From Sapria himalayana (taxonomy: Eukaryota; Streptophyta; Magnoliopsida; Malpighiales; Rafflesiaceae), in the NCBI GenBank assembly GCA_029783825.1, contig JAREIK010001482.1, positions 53,223 to 117,222 on the forward strand: 64,000 nt of DNA, written 5' to 3'. Below, piece after piece: positions 1 through 15,652 of the stretch. Within the stretch, counting starts at the first letter, position 1. The number at the start of each line of letters is the position of its first letter. A program made the position numbers and the translations under genes. The notes beneath the pieces were generated by a model. It worked only from the letters and a program-made list of their open reading frames with translations. It was not told the DNA's origin and did no database searches.

Positions 1-3000
1 AATTAAAATATAATTGTAGTATCTAAAATGATTCAAAATCAAAAAATGATATATTACTAAATGATAATTTTTTATTTTAAAAATTGTCTCATTTTATAAG
101 CATATATAATTTTTTGATGAAAAATAAATTATTTAAATTATATCTCTCTCACTAATAATTTATTTTGTAATTAATATTTCTATAAAAATAATTGATAAAT
201 AATTAAAATGGATATTTAAATTATAATGAATACTAATAAAAAAAAAAGATATATGATTTATTATTTAGGGTATACTGATTTAATGGTTTAAGTTTTTTGT
301 GGTTTTAGGGTTAAGGAGTTTATTGATTTATATGTTTGCACATTTAGGTGTTTATAGGTTTTATTTAATCAATGAAATAACAAAAAATTTATTTTTATGA
401 ATTTCGTGATTTTCATAGGTTATAACCTTTGAAAATATAATTATTTTTTAATCTTTCTAAAATATGAATATAATACTTAGTTATAATAATCTTAATAATT
501 ATATTTGATGTAAATTTAATATAAAAAAATTTATTAATATATATTGTTATAATGAACAAAAAATAAATTAATAAACTATTATTAATAAGATAGATATTAA
601 TTAAAATTATTGCAAAACCAAAAATAATTCAAAATCAAAGTAAATTATATTACTAAACAAATTTTAAATTTTTGAAATTTTGTTTATTTTTAAAGGCTAA
701 TTTTTTTTTCATAAAAAATAATATATTTAAATTATATGTCTCACTCATTATTTATTTTGTAATTAATATTTCTATAAAAATAAACTAAAAATAATTAAAA
801 TGAATATTTAATATTATAATGAATACAAATAAAAATAAATGTATTATTTATTATTTAGTTTATATTGGTTTAATGGTTTAAGTATTTAGGGGGTTTAGGG
901 TTAAGGAGTCTAGATATTTAAATGATTAGGCATTTAGTGGTTTATAAGTTTTATTTAAATAATAAAAAATAAATAAATTATTTTGTAATTTTTTATCATT
1001 TTTGAATGTTATAACCTTTGAAAATATTATAATTTATAAATTTTTTTCAAATGTAAATATAATATCTAGTTATAATAATCTTAGTATTTATAAGAAATTT
1101 AAATACAATATAAGTAATTTTATTGATATATATTATAATAATGATTAAAAAATAAATTAATAAACTATTATTAATAAGATTGATAGCAATTAAAATATAA
1201 ATGAAAAACCTATAATGATTCAAAATCAAACTAAAATATATTACTAAATGATATTTTTTTGTTTTTGAATTTTTACTTCTTTTTATAAGCTTATATTTAT
1301 TTTTTGATTAAAAATAAATTATTAATAATATATTTGTCTTTCTTTATTTATTTTGCAATTAATATTTCTATAAAATATAAACTAATAAATAATTAAAATG
1401 AATATTTAAAATTATAATGAATACAAATTAAAATGAGATTTATGATTTATTATATATGGTATACCGGTTTAATGGATTATTAATTAATGGGTTTTGTAAT
1501 TTAGGAGTTTAGCAATTTATGTTTTTAGGCATTTAGTGGTTTATAATTTTTATTTATATAATAAAAACAAATTTTTTTTATTTTATCTGATTTTCAAAGG
1601 TTAAACCTTTAAAAATATAATAATTTTTAAAATTTTTTTGAAATGTGAATACCATGTATAATTAAATTTATCTTACTAATTATATATCATATAAATTCAA
1701 TATAAACAATTTTAATGAGAGATAGTATAATAATGATCCAAAATTAAATTAATAAACTATTATTAATAATATAAATATTAATTAAAATATATTTACATAA
1801 CACAAAATGATTCAAAATCAAATCAAAATATATTACTAAATAATAATATTTAATTTTCAAATATTTCTTTCTTTTTATAAGCTTATATTGTATATTGATT
1901 AAAAATAAATTATTTAAATAATATTTGTCTCACTCAAAATTTTTTTTGTAATTAATTTTTCTAAATAATTAAACTATAAATAATTAAAATGAATATTTAA
2001 AATTATAATAAATAAAAATAAAAATGAGATTTATTATTTATTAAGTAGTATATAGCTGTTAAAAGGATTATGTATTTAGGGGTTTCGGGGTCTATGAGCT
2101 TACTGATTTAAGTAAGTAAGCATTTAATGATCTATAGGTTTTATTTTAAAAATGGAATAACAAAAAAGTTATTTTTATTATTTTTTCTCAATTTTTAATG
2201 CTATAACCTTTGAAAATATATAATTTTTAAATTTCTTTTCAAAAGTGAATACAATATATATTTATAATAATCATAATAATTATATATCATATAAATTCAT
2301 TATAAACATTTTTATTGATAGATATTCTAATAATTATCAAATAATAAATTAAAAATCTATTATGAATAAGATTGATTTTACTTAAAATATAATATCAGAC
2401 CCTAAAATGATTCAAAAGCAAAAAAAAATATTTCACTAAATAAAAATTAATTGTTTTTAAATTTTTATGATTTTTATAAGCTTATTTATTTTTTGATGAA
2501 AAATAATTTTAATAAATTATATTTTTAACTGATAATTTATTTTATAATTAATATATATATATAAATAAAAAACTAAACAATCAAAATTAATTTTTTAAAT
2601 TATAATGAAAACAAATAAAAATTAGATTTATTAATTATTATTTAGGGTATACCGGTTTAAAGAATTATCTATATAAGTGTATCTGGATTTTGTAGTTTAG
2701 TGATTTAAGTGCTTAGAAATTTAGTGGTGTAAAGGTTTTATTTAAACAATGAAATAACAAAAAAAATTATCTTTTTTTATTTTTGACATTTTCAAATGTT
2801 ATAATCTTTGAAAATATAATAATTTTAAATTTTTTTTCAAAAGTGACTACTATATTTAGTTATAATAATATTTATATTTATATATCATATAATTTCAATA
2901 TAAACATTTTTATTGAAAAATATTCTAATAATGATCAAAAAATAAATTAATAATCTATAATTAATAAGATAGATATCAATTAAAATATAATTAAAAAACC

Positions 3001-6000
3001 TTAAATGATTCAGAAGCAAAGCAAAATATATTACTATATAATAATTTTTTGTTTTTAAATTTATTTTTCTTTTAAAAAATTTATCTTTATTTTTTTGATG
3101 AAAAATAATTTATATAAATTATATTTGTCTAACTCTAAATTTATTTTGTTATTAATATTTATATAAAAATAACAAATAAATATTAAAATGAATATTTAAA
3201 ATTATAATGAAAAAAACTAATATTTATTCTTTATTATTTAGGGTATACCGGTTTAATTTAAATTATATCTGGCTTACAAATAATTTATTTTGTAATTAAT
3301 ATTTCTATAAAAATAAACTGATAAATAATTAAAATACAAATTTAAAACTATACTGAATAAAAATTAAAATGAGATTTATGAATTATTATTAATGTATACC
3401 AGTTTAATGGTTTAAGTATTTAGAGGTTTTGTCGTTTAGAAGTTTAGTGATTTATGTTTTTAGGCATTTAGTGGTTTATTGGTTTTATTTAAACAATGAA
3501 ATAACAAAAAAATTATTTTTGATATTTTTTTAACTTTTTCAAATGTTATAACAGTTGAAAATATAATAATTTTTAAATTTTTTTGATATGTAAATATAAT
3601 ATTAAGTTATAATAATCTTAATAATTATAAGTCATTAAAATTCAATATAAATAATTAGATTGCTAGATATTATAATAATGATTAAAAAAATTTAATAAAC
3701 TATTATTAATGAGATAGATATTTTTTAAAATATATTTTCAAAATCTAAATTTATTCAAAATCAAAGTAAAATATATTACTAAATAATAATTTTTTTTAAT
3801 GTTTTGCTTTTTTTATAAGTTTATATTTTTGTTTTTAAAAATAAATTATTTAAATTATATCTGTCTTACTAATTATTTATTTTGTAATTTATATTTCTAT
3901 AATAATAAACTAATAAATAATTAAAATTAATATTTAAAATTATAATGAATACAAATAAAATTGAGATTTATTATTTATTATTCAGGATATACCGATTTAA
4001 TGGTTTAAGTATTTAGGTGTTTTTTAGTTTAGGAGTTTAGTGATTTAATTGTTTAGACCTTTAGTGATTTATAGTTATTATATAAAGAATTAAAAAACAA
4101 AAAATTTAATTTTTTGAATTTTTTTAATTTTTGAAGGTTATAACCTTTGAAAATATAATAATTTTTAATTTTTTTTAAATGTGAATATAATATTTAGATA
4201 TAATAATCTTAATAATTATATATAATGTAAACTTATTATAAATAATTTTATTATTAGATATTATAATAATGATCAATAAATAAATTAATAAATTAGTATT
4301 AATAAGAATGATATAAATTAAAATATAATTATAGAATCTAAAATGATTCAAAATTAAAATAAGATATATTACTAAATAATAATTTTTTATTTTAAAAATT
4401 TTGCCTCATTTTATAAGCATATATATTTTTTTTAATGAAAAATAAATTATTTAAATTATATCTGTCTCATTAATAATTTATTTTGTAAATAATATTTCTA
4501 TAAAAATAAACTAAAAAATAATTAAAATGAATATTTAAAATTATAATGAATACTAATAAAAATGAGAATTATGATTTATTATTTAGGGTATAACTATATA
4601 ATTGTTTATGTTTTTTCTGCTTTTGGGTTAATGAGTTTATTGATTTATATGTTTACACATTTAGGTGTTTATAGTTTTTATTTATTCAAAGAAATAACAA
4701 AAAATTTATTTTTATGAATTTTGGTGATTTTCAAATGTTATAACCTTTAAAATATAATAATTTTTAATAGTTAAAAAATATGAATACAATACGAAGTTAT
4801 AATAATCTTAAAGAATATATTTGTTGTAAATTCAATATAAAAAAATTTATTAATATATATTATTATAATGATCAAAAAATAAAATTATAAACTATTATTA
4901 ATAAGATAGATATTAATTAAAATATATTTGCAGAAACCAAAATAATTCAAAATCAAAATAAATTATATTACTAAATAAAATTTTAAATTTTTGAAATTTT
5001 GTTTATTTTTATAATCTTATATTTTTTTTCATAAAAATACCTTTCAAAATATAATAATTTTTAAATTTTTTTCTAATGTAAATATAATATTTAGTTATAA
5101 TATTATTAATATTTATAATACATTTAAATTCAATATATGTAAAAGATATTACTAAATAATACTTTTTGTTTTTAAATTTTTACTTCTTTTTATAAGCTTA
5201 TATTTTTTTTTATTAAAAATAAATTATTAAAATTATATTTGTCTTACTCATTATTTATTTTGTAATTAATATTTATATAAAAATAAATTAATAAATAATT
5301 AAAATGAATATTTAAAATTATAATGAATACAAATTAAAATGAGATTTATGATTTATTATATGTGGTATACCGGTTTAATGGTTTGATTATTTTGGAGTTT
5401 TGTCATTTAGGAGTTTATCAATTTATGTTTTTAGGCATTTAGTGGTTTATACGTTTTATTTATATAATAAAAATAAAATTTTTTTTTAGATTTTTTCTGA
5501 TTTTCAAAGTTTATAATCTTTAAAAATAAAATAATTATTAAAATTTTCTGAAATGTGAATACTATGTATTATTATATTAATCTTACTAATTATATATCAT
5601 TAAAATTCAATATAAACAATTTTAATGATAGATATTATAAGAATGATGAAAAATTAAATTAATAAACTATTATTAATAATATAAATAATAATCAAAATAT
5701 ATTTACATAACACAATGATTCAAAATCAAATCAAAATATATTACTAAATAATAATATTTAGATGAAAAATATATTACTATATAAAAATGATTCAGAACAA
5801 AGCAAAATATATTACAATATAATAATTTGTTGTTTTGAAATTTTTTTTTCTTTTAAAATAAATTATTTTTCATTTTAATGAAAAATAATTTATATAAATT
5901 ATATTTGTCTAACTCATAATTTGTTTTGTAATTAATATTTATATAAAAATAAACAAATAAATAATTAAAATGAATATTTAAAATTATAATAAAAACTATA

Positions 6001-8936
6001 ATATTGAGATTTATTATTTATTATTTAGGGTTACCGGTTTAATAGGTTTATTATTTATTATTTAGGGTTTTAGAGATTTAGGAGTTATTGAATTAAGTGT
6101 TTAGGCATTTAGTGGTTTATACGTTTTATTTAAACAATGAAATATCAAAAAAATATTTTATTTTTATTTTTTCACATTTTCAAAGGTTATAATCTTTGAA
6201 AATATAATAATTTTAAATTTTTTTGAAAAGTAAATTCAATATTTAGTAATAAGAATCATTATATTTTAAATATCATATAAATTCAAGATAAATAATTTTA
6301 TTGATAAATATTCTGATAATTATCAAAAAATAGATTAATGATCTATTATTAATAATATAGATATCAATTAAAATATAATTACAAAACCAATAATGATTCA
6401 GAAACAAAGCAAATTATATTATTATATAATAATTTCTTGTTTTTAATTTTTTTTTCTTTTAATAAGTTTATCTATAATTTTTTTTATGAAAAATAATAAT
6501 TATAAATTATAATTGTCTAACTCATAATTTATTTTGGAATTAATATTTATATAAAAATAAAGAAATAAATAATTAAAATGAATATTTAAAATTATAATGA
6601 AAAAAATAAAAATGAGATTTATTGTTTAATATTTAGGATATATCTGATTAAAAAAGTTATCTATTTAGGGTTTATGAGATTTAGAAGTTATTTATTTAAG
6701 TAATTAGGCATTTAGTGGTTTATAGGTTTTATTTAAACAATGAAATAACAAATATTATTTTTGATATTTTTTCAAATGTTCAAACATTATAACCTTTGAA
6801 AATATAATTATTTAAAATTTTTTAAAAATGTAAATAGAATATTTAGTAATAATAATTATTATAACAATATATAATATAAACTAAATATAAACAATTTTAT
6901 TGATAGATATTATATCAATTATCAAAAAATAAATTAATAAACTTTTACTAATATGATAGATATAAATTAAAATTTAATTACAAAAACTAAAATGATTAAA
7001 AATCAAAGTAAATTTATTACTAAATAATAATTTTTGTTTTTTAGTTTTTGCCTCATTTCATAAGATTATATATTTTTTTGATAAAAAATAAATTATTTAA
7101 ATTATATTTGTATCACTCATAATTTATTTTGTAATTAATATTTCAATAAATTATTTAAATTATATTTAAGGTTTACGAGTTTAAAGGTTTAAGTATTTAG
7201 GCGCTTCGGTGTTTAGGAGTTTAGAGATTTATGTGTTTAGGTATTTAATGGTTTATAAGTTTTATTTAAACAATGATATAACAAAAAATTTATTATTTGT
7301 TATTTTTTTTCATTTTTTAAGGTTATAACCTTTGAAAATATAACAATTTTTAAATTTTTTTTAAATGTGATTACTATATTTAGTTATGATAATATTAATA
7401 ATTATATATCATATAAATTCAATATAAACAATTATATTGATAGATATTATATTAATGATTAAAAAATTAATTAATAAACTATTATAAATAAGATAGATAT
7501 TATTTAAAATATATTTGCAAAACCTAAATTTATTCAAAATCAAAGTAAAATAAATTACTAAATAATAATGTTTTTGATGTTTTGCTTCTTTTTATAAGTT
7601 TATATTTTTTGTTCTTAAAAGTATATTATTTAAATTTTATTTGTCTTCCTCATAATATATTTTGTAATTTATAATTCTATAAAAATAAACTAAAAAATAA
7701 TTAAAATTAATATTTAAAATTATAATGAATACAAATAAAAGTGAGATTTATTATTTATTATTCAGGATATATAGTTGTAATGGTTTAGGTATTTAGGTGT
7801 TTTGGGGTATAGTGATTTAAATGTTTCTGCCTTTGGTGATTTATAGTTTTTAATTAAAGAATGAAAAAACAAAAATTAAATTTTTTGTTTTTTTTTTAAT
7901 TTTTGAAGTTATAACCTTTGAAAAATAATAATTTTTAATTTTTTTTAAATATGAATATAATATTTAGTTATAATAATCTTAATAATTATATATAATGTAA
8001 ACTCAATATAAATAATTTTATTATTATATATTATAATAATGATCAATAAATTATTAATAAACTTTTATTAAATAGAATGATATAAATTAAAATATAAATG
8101 CAAAATCTAAAATGATACAAAATCAAAATAAAATATTCTACTAAATACTAAATTTTTCTTTTTAAAATTGTGCCTATTTTTATAAGCTTATATTTTTTTG
8201 ATGAAATATAAATTATTTAATTATATTTGTCTCACTAATAATTTATTTTGTAATTCATATTTTTATAAAAATAATTTGATAAATAATTAAAATAAAAATT
8301 TAAAATTATACTAAATAAAAATTAAAATGCGATTTATGATTTATTATTAATGTATACTAGTTTAATGGTTTTGAGATTTTAAATTTTATTAAATGTGAAT
8401 ACAATATTTAGTTATAATATTATTAATAATCATACATCATATAAATTCAATATAAACAATTTTATTGATAGTTATTATAATAATGATCAAAAATTAAATT
8501 AATAAACTATTAATAATAAGATAGATATTAATTAAAAAATATTTAAAAAACCCAAATTGATTCAAAATTAAAGTAAAATATATTACTAAATAATAATTTT
8601 TAATTTTTAAATTTTACTTCTTTTATAAGCGTATATATATTTTTTGATTAAAAATAAATTATTTAAATTATATTTGTCTTACTCATAATTTATTTTGTAA
8701 TAAATATTTCTATAAAAATAAACTAATAAATAATTAAATGAATATTTAAAATTATAATAAATAGAAATAAAAATTAGATTTATTAATTATTATGTATTAT
8801 ATAGTTGTTTAATGGTTTGTGTATTTAGGTATTATGGGGTTTAGGAGTAAACTGATTTAATTGTGTATGCATTTAGTGGTTTATAGGTTTTATTTAAAAA
8901 ATAAAATAACAAAAAATTTATTTTTATTATTTTTTG

Positions 8937-8968
8937 ATATTTTCAAAGGTTATAACCTTTGAAAATAT
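8937..8968. other. Perfect 32-bp palindrome (satellite dyad)
   Basis: Every base pairs about the centre: left half ATATTTTCAAAGGTTA, right half its exact reverse complement. It is one of the best-preserved copies of the dyad present in nearly every monomer. It could extrude a cruciform or bind a symmetric protein dimer. The symmetry is seen; any function is inferred. Confidence 0.9.
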
Positions 8969-11018
8969 AATAATTTTAATTTTTTTTTTCAAAATAGAAT
9001 TAAATATTTATTTATAATAATCATTATATTTATATATCATATAAATTCAATATAAACAATTTTAGTGATTAATATTCTAATATGATCAAAAAATAAATTA
9101 ATAATCTATTATTAATAAGATAGATATCAATTAAAATATAATTACAAAACATAAAATGATTCATAACAAACCAAAATATATTACTATATAATAATTTTTT
9201 ATTTTAAAAAAATTTATTTATTTATTTTTTATTAAAATAATGTACATAAATTATATTTATCTAACTCATAATTTATTTTTAATTAATATTTATATAAAAA
9301 TAAACAAATAAATAATTAAAATAAATATTTAAAATTATAATGAAAAAAATGAGATTTATTATTTATTATTAGGGTATACCGGTTTAATTTAAATTATATC
9401 TGTCTCACTAATAATTTATTTTGTAATTAATATTTCCATAAAAATAAACTGATAAATAATTAAAAAAAATTTAAAATTATACTGAATAAAAATTAAAATA
9501 AGATTTATGATTTATTATTAATGTATACCAATTTAATAGTTTAAGTATTTAGAGGTTTTGTCATATAGCTGTTTAGCGATTCATGTTTTTAGGCATTTAG
9601 TGGTTTATAGGTTTTATTTAAACAATGAAATATCAAAAAAAAATTTATAATTTTTTGTCATTTTCATAGGTTATAACCTTTGAAAATATAATAATATTTA
9701 GAATTTTTTGAAATGGTAATACAATATTTAGTTATAATAATTTTAAAAATTATATATCATATAAATTCAATATAAACAATTTTATTGATAGATATAATAA
9801 ATAATGATCAAAAATTAAATTAATAAACGATTAATAATAAGATAGATATTAATTAAAAAATATTTACAACACCCAAATTGATTCAAAATTATAGTAACAA
9901 ATATTATTGGATAATAATTTTTAATTTTTAAATTTTTACTTCTTTTATGAGCGTATATATTTTTTTTTATTAAAAATAAATTATTTAAATTATATTTTTC
10001 GCACTCATAATTTATTTTGTAATAAAAATTTTTATAAAAATAAACTAATAATTAATTAAAATGAATATATAAAATTATAATAAACTGAAATAAAAATTAG
10101 ATTTCTTAATTATTAAGTAGAATAAACCAGTCTAATGGTTTATGTATTTTAAGCATTACGAGCTTTAGGAGTTTATTGGTTTAACTGTGTATGCATTTAG
10201 TGGTTTATATGTTTTATTTAAAAATTATAATAACAAAATATTTATTTTTATTATTTTTTTATATTTTCAAAGCTTAGAACCTTTGAAAATATAATAATTT
10301 TTTAATTTTTTTCAAATGTGAATTCAATATTTAGTTATAATAATCAGGATATTTATATATCATATAAATTCAATATTAACAATATTATTGATAAATATTC
10401 TAATAATGATCAAAAAATAAATTAATAATCAATTATTAATAAGATAGATATCAATTAAAATATAATTACAAAACTTATAATGATTCAGAAGCAAAACAAA
10501 TTATATTACTATATAATAATTTTTTGTTTTTAATTTTTTTTTCTTTTAATAAGTTTAACTATATTTTTTTTGATGAAAAATAATTTATATAAATTATATT
10601 TGTCTAACTAATAATTTATTTTTTAATTAATATTTATATAAAAATAAACAAATAAATAATTAAAATGAATATTTAAAATTATAATGAAAAAAAATGAGAT
10701 TTATTCTTTATTATTTAGGGTATACCAGTTTAATTTAAATTATAACTGTTTCACTAATAATTTATTTTGTAATTAATATTTCAATAAAAATAAACTGATA
10801 AATAATTAAAATAAAAATTTAAAATTATACTAAATAAAAATTAAAATGAGAATTATGAATTATTATTATTGTATACCAGTTTAATATTTTACGTATTTAG
10901 AGGTTTTGTCGTTCAGGACTTTAGCGATTTATGTTTTTAGGCATTTAGTGGTTTTTTATGTTTTCTTTAAACAATGAAATTACAAAAAAAATTAATTTTG
11001 ATATTTTTTCACATTTTC

Positions 11019-11036
11019 AGAGGTTATATAACCTCT
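11019..11036. other. Variant dyad with matching changes in both arms
   Basis: Here the dyad reads AGAGGTTATATAACCTCT, a perfect 18-bp palindrome. Compared with the usual AAAGGTTATAACCTTT, the left arm has A to G, the right arm has the matching T to C, and the centre has two extra bases. Symmetry is kept despite the sequence change. Confidence 0.85.
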
Positions 11037-14000
11037 AACAATATAAAAATTTTAAAATATTTTTAAAATGTGAATACAATATTTAGTAATAATAATCATT
11101 ATAATTATATATAATATAAACTAAATATAAACAATTTTATTGATAGATATGATTATCAATTATCAAAAAATAAATTAAAATGTTATTATTATTATGATGG
11201 TTATAAATTAAAATATAATTGCAAAACCAAAAATTATTAAAAATCCAAGTAAAATTTATTACTAAATAAAAATTTTTGTTTTTTATTTTTTGCTTCTTTT
11301 TATGAGCTTATATATTTTTTGATGAAAATAAATTATTTAAATTATATTTGTATCACTCATAATTTATTTTGTAATTAATATTTTAATAAATTATTTAAAT
11401 TATATTTAAGGTTTACGAGATTAAAGGTTTAAGTATTTAGGGACTTTTGTGTTTAGGAGTTTAGATGTTTAAGTGTTTAGGCATTTAGTGGTTTATAAGT
11501 TTTATTTAAACTATGATATAGTAAAAAATTTATTTTTATTATTTTTTCTAATTTTTTAAGTTTATATCCTTTGAAAATAAAATAAATTTTAAATTTTTTT
11601 CATATGTAAATATAATATTTATTTATAATAATCTTCATAATTATAATTCATTTAAATTCAATATAAATAATTATATTGCAAGATATTATAATTATGATCA
11701 AAAAATAAATTAATAACCTGTTATTAATAAAATAGTTATTGTTTAAAAAGTATTTGCAAAATATAAATTTATTCAAATCAAAGTAGAATATATTATTAAA
11801 TAATAATTTTTTTTAATGTTTTGCTTTTTTTATAAGTTTATATTTTTGTTATTATAAATAAATTATTTAAATTATATTTGTCTTACTCATAATTTATTTT
11901 GTAATTTATAATTCTATAATAATAAACTACTAAATAATTAAAATGAATATTTAAAATTATAATGAATAAATTAAAATGAGATTTATTATTTATTATTTAG
12001 GTTATATAGGTTTAATGGTTTAAGTAATTAGGGGGTTTTGCTGTTTAGGAGTCTAGAGATTTAAATGTTTAGGCATTTAGTGGTTTATAATTTTTATTTA
12101 AATAATAAAATAATAAAATAATTATTTTTGTGATTGTTTATCATTTTTGAAGGTTATAACCTTTGAAAATATAATAAATTTTAATTTTTTTCAAATGTAA
12201 ATATAATATTTAGTTATAATAACTTAATGATTATAAGACATTTTAATTGAATATAAGTAATTTTATTGTTCGATATTATAAAAATGATCGAATAATAAAT
12301 TAATAAACTATTATTAATAAGATTTATCGCAATTAAAATATAATTACAAAACCTATATATAATGATACAAAATCAAAGTACAATATATTACTAAATAATA
12401 ATTTTTTGTTTTTAAATTTTTACTTCTTTATATAAGCTTATTTTTTTTATTAAAGATAAATTATTAAAATTATTTGTCTCACTTATTATTTATTTTGTGA
12501 TTAATATTTCTATAAAAAATAAACTAATAAATAATTAAAATGAATATTTAAAATTATAATGAATACAATTTAAAATGAGATTTATTATTTATTATATATG
12601 GTATACCGGTTTAATGGTTTGATTATTTTGGAGTTTTGTCGTTTAGGAGTTTAGCAATTTATGTTTTTAGGCATTTAGTGGTTTATCGGTTTTATTTATA
12701 TAATAAAAATTTAAAATATAATTTCAAAACCTATAAATATTCAAAATCCAAGTAAAATTTATTTTTTTTTAGTTTTTGCTTCTTTTTATAAGCTTATATT
12801 TTTTTTGATTAAAAGTAAATTATTTAAATTATATATTTATCACTCATAATTTATTTTGTAATTAATATTTTAATAAATTATTTAAATTATATTTTAGGTT
12901 TACTAGTTTAAAGGTTTGAGTATTTAGGGGCTTTTGTGTTTAGGAGTTTAGAGGTTTAAGTGTTTAGGCATTTAGTGGTTTATAAGTTTTATTTAAACAA
13001 TGATATAACTAAAAATTTATTTTTATTATTTTTTTTAATCTTTGAAGGTTATAACCTTTGAAAATATAATAATTTTTAAATTTTTTTTAAATGTGAATAT
13101 AATATTTAGTTATAATAATCTTAATAATAATAAGTCATTTAAATTCAAAATAAATAATTACATTGCTAGATATTATAATAATGATCAAAAAAAATTTAAT
13201 AAACTATTATTAATAAGATATTTTTTAAAATATATTTGTAAAATCTAAATTTATTCAAAATCAAAGTAAAATATATTACTTAATAATAATTTTCTTAATG
13301 TTTTGCTTTTTTTATAACTTTATATTTTTGTTATTATAAATATATTATTTAAATTATTTGCCTTACTCATATTTTATTTTGTAAATTATAATTATATAAT
13401 AATAAACTAATAAATAATTAAAATAATTATTTAAAATTATAATGAACACAAATAAAATTGATTTTTATTATTTATTATTCATAATATACATGTTTAATGG
13501 TTTAAGTATTTAGGTGTTTTTTGGTTTAGGAGTTTAGTGATTTAAGTGTTTAGACCTTTAGTGATTTGTAGTTATTATCTAAAGAATTAAAAACAAAAAA
13601 TTTAATTTTTTTGAATTTTTTTAATTTTTGAAGGTTGTAACCTTTGAAAATATAATAATTTTAAATTTTTTTAAATGGGAATATAATATTTAGTTATAAT
13701 AATCTTAATAATTATAAATAATATAAACTAAATATAAATAATTTTATTAATCGATATTATAATAATGATCAATAAATAAATTAATAAACTAGTATTAATA
13801 AGAAAGATTTAGATTAAAATATAATTGTAGTATCTAAAATGATTCAAAAGCAAAATTAGAGATATTACTAAATAATAATTTTTTATTTTTAAAATTTCGC
13901 CTCATTTTATAAGCATATGTATTTTTTTGATGAAAAATAAATTATTTAAATTATATCCCTCTCACTAATAATTTATTTTGTAATTAATATTTCTATAAAA

Positions 14001-15649
14001 ATAAATTGATAAATAATTAAAATTAATATTTAAAATTATAATGAATACTAATAAAAATTAGATTTCTTATTTATTATTTAGGGTATACCTATTTAATGGT
14101 TTATGTTTTGTGTGGTTTTGGGGTTAAGGAGTTTATTGATTTATATGTTTACACATTTAGGTGTTTATAGGTTTTATTTAATCAATGAAATAACAAAAAA
14201 AATTATTTTTATGAATTTTCGTGATTTTCAAAAGTTATAACATTTGAAAATATAATAATTTTTTAATCTTTTAAAATATGAATATAATACTTAGTTATAA
14301 TAATCTTAATAATTATATTTGATGTAAATTTAATATAAAAAATTTTATTAATATATATTATTTTAATGATCGAAAAATAAATTAATAAACTATTATTAAT
14401 AAGATAGATATTAATTAAAATATATTTATAGAATCCAAAATAATTCAAAATCAAATGTAAATTATATTTCTAAAAAAATTTAAATTTTTGAAATTTTGTT
14501 TATTTTTATAAGCTTATTTTTTTCCATAAAAAATAATATATTTAAATTATATGGCTCACTCATTATTTATTTTGTAATTAATATTTTTATAAAAATATAC
14601 TAAAAAATTAATAAAATGATAATTTAAAATTATAATGAATGCATATAAAAATAAAATTTATTATTTATTATTTAGGTTATATAGGTTTAATGGTTTAAAT
14701 ATTTAGGGGGTTTTGGGGTTAAGGAGTGTAGATATTTAAATGATTAGGCATTTAGTGGTTTATAAGTTTTATTTAAATAATAAAATAATATAAAACTTAT
14801 TTTTGTGATTTTTTATCATTTTTGAAGGTATATAACCTTTGAAAATATAATAATTTTTAAATTTTTTTCAAATGTAACTATAATATTTAGTTATAATAAT
14901 CTTACTATTTATATGAAATTTAAATTCAATATAAGTAATTTTATTGATATATATTATAATAATGATCAAAAAATAAATTAATAAACTATTATTAATAAGA
15001 TTGATAACAATTAAAATATAACTGCAAAACCTATAATGATTCAAAATGAAATTAAAAAATATTACTAAATGATATTTTTTGTTTTTAAATTTGTACTTCT
15101 CTTTATAAGCTTATATTTATTTTTTGATTAAAAATAAATTATTAAAATTATATTTGTCTCACTCTTTATTTATTTTGCCATTAATATTTCTATAAAAAAT
15201 AAATTAATAAATAATTAAAATGAATATTTAAAATTAAATTGAATACAAATTAAAATGAGATTTATGATTTATTATATATGGTATACCAGTTTAATTGATT
15301 ATTAATTTAGGGGTTTTGTCATTTAGGAGTTTAGCAATTTATATTTTTAGGCATTTAGTGGTTTATAGTTTTTATTTATATAATAAATTTTTTTTGATTT
15401 TATCTGATTTTCAAAGTTTATAACCTTTAAAGATAAAATAATTTTTAAAATTTTTTGAAATGTGAATACCTTGTATAATTATATTAATCTTCCTAATTAT
15501 ATATCATATAAATTAAATAAATATAATTTTAATGATAGATATTATAATAATGATCAAAAATTAAATTAACAAACTATTATTAAAAATCTAAATATTAATT
15601 AAAATATATTTACATAACACAAAATGATTCAAAATCAAATCAAAATATA

Positions 15650-15652
15650 TTA
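15650..15652. repeat. Target-site duplication of the CACTA element, left copy
   Basis: TTA lies immediately before the 5' CACTA terminus and is repeated at 22154-22156 after the 3' terminus. Three-base duplications are typical of CACTA elements. Removing the element and one TTA restores the ordinary satellite text (…CAAAATATATTACTAAATAA). Confidence 0.93.

Larger units (their letters stand above)
1..15652. repeat. AT-rich satellite array, block 1
   Basis: Tandem array of diverged AT-rich monomers. The dyad anchor (…GGTTATAACCTTTGAAAA…) recurs near 420, 1008, 1589, 2201, 2798, 3543, 4136, 4736, 5500, 6185, 6786, 7320, 7907, 8948, 9668, 10268, 11022, 11568, 12153, 13048, 13634, 14232, 14828 and 15417. 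Most spacings are 580-600 bp, with short (about 530-546) and long (about 720-754) classes. Each monomer has a telomere-like GTTTAGGCATTTAGTGG box upstream of the dyad. Irregular joins, where part of a monomer is missing, are visible near 5033, 5755, 8355 and 12720. The short open frames here are AT-rich noise. No gene is seen. It is interrupted at 15653 by the CACTA element and resumes in register at 22154. Confidence 0.95.

Noticed and set aside
1047..1229. Recurring minus-strand open frames of 60-80 codons in the satellite (also 14263, 37724, 42905, 47610), all starting near the same monomer position
   Set aside because: They encode only Ile/Asn/Tyr/Leu/Lys-rich low-complexity text, most monomers break them, and they recur because the monomer recurs. 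There is no sign of protein constraint.
13042..13248. Recurring plus-strand frames across the dyad (also 33995, 35246, 56179, 62010)
   Set aside because: Same reason: AT-rich translation of a repeated monomer, with ends that vary from copy to copy.
1..15652. CRISPR array or other prokaryotic repeat system
   Set aside because: Repeat units are about 600 bp and diverged, with no short identical repeats and unique spacers, and the window carries plant transposons with introns.
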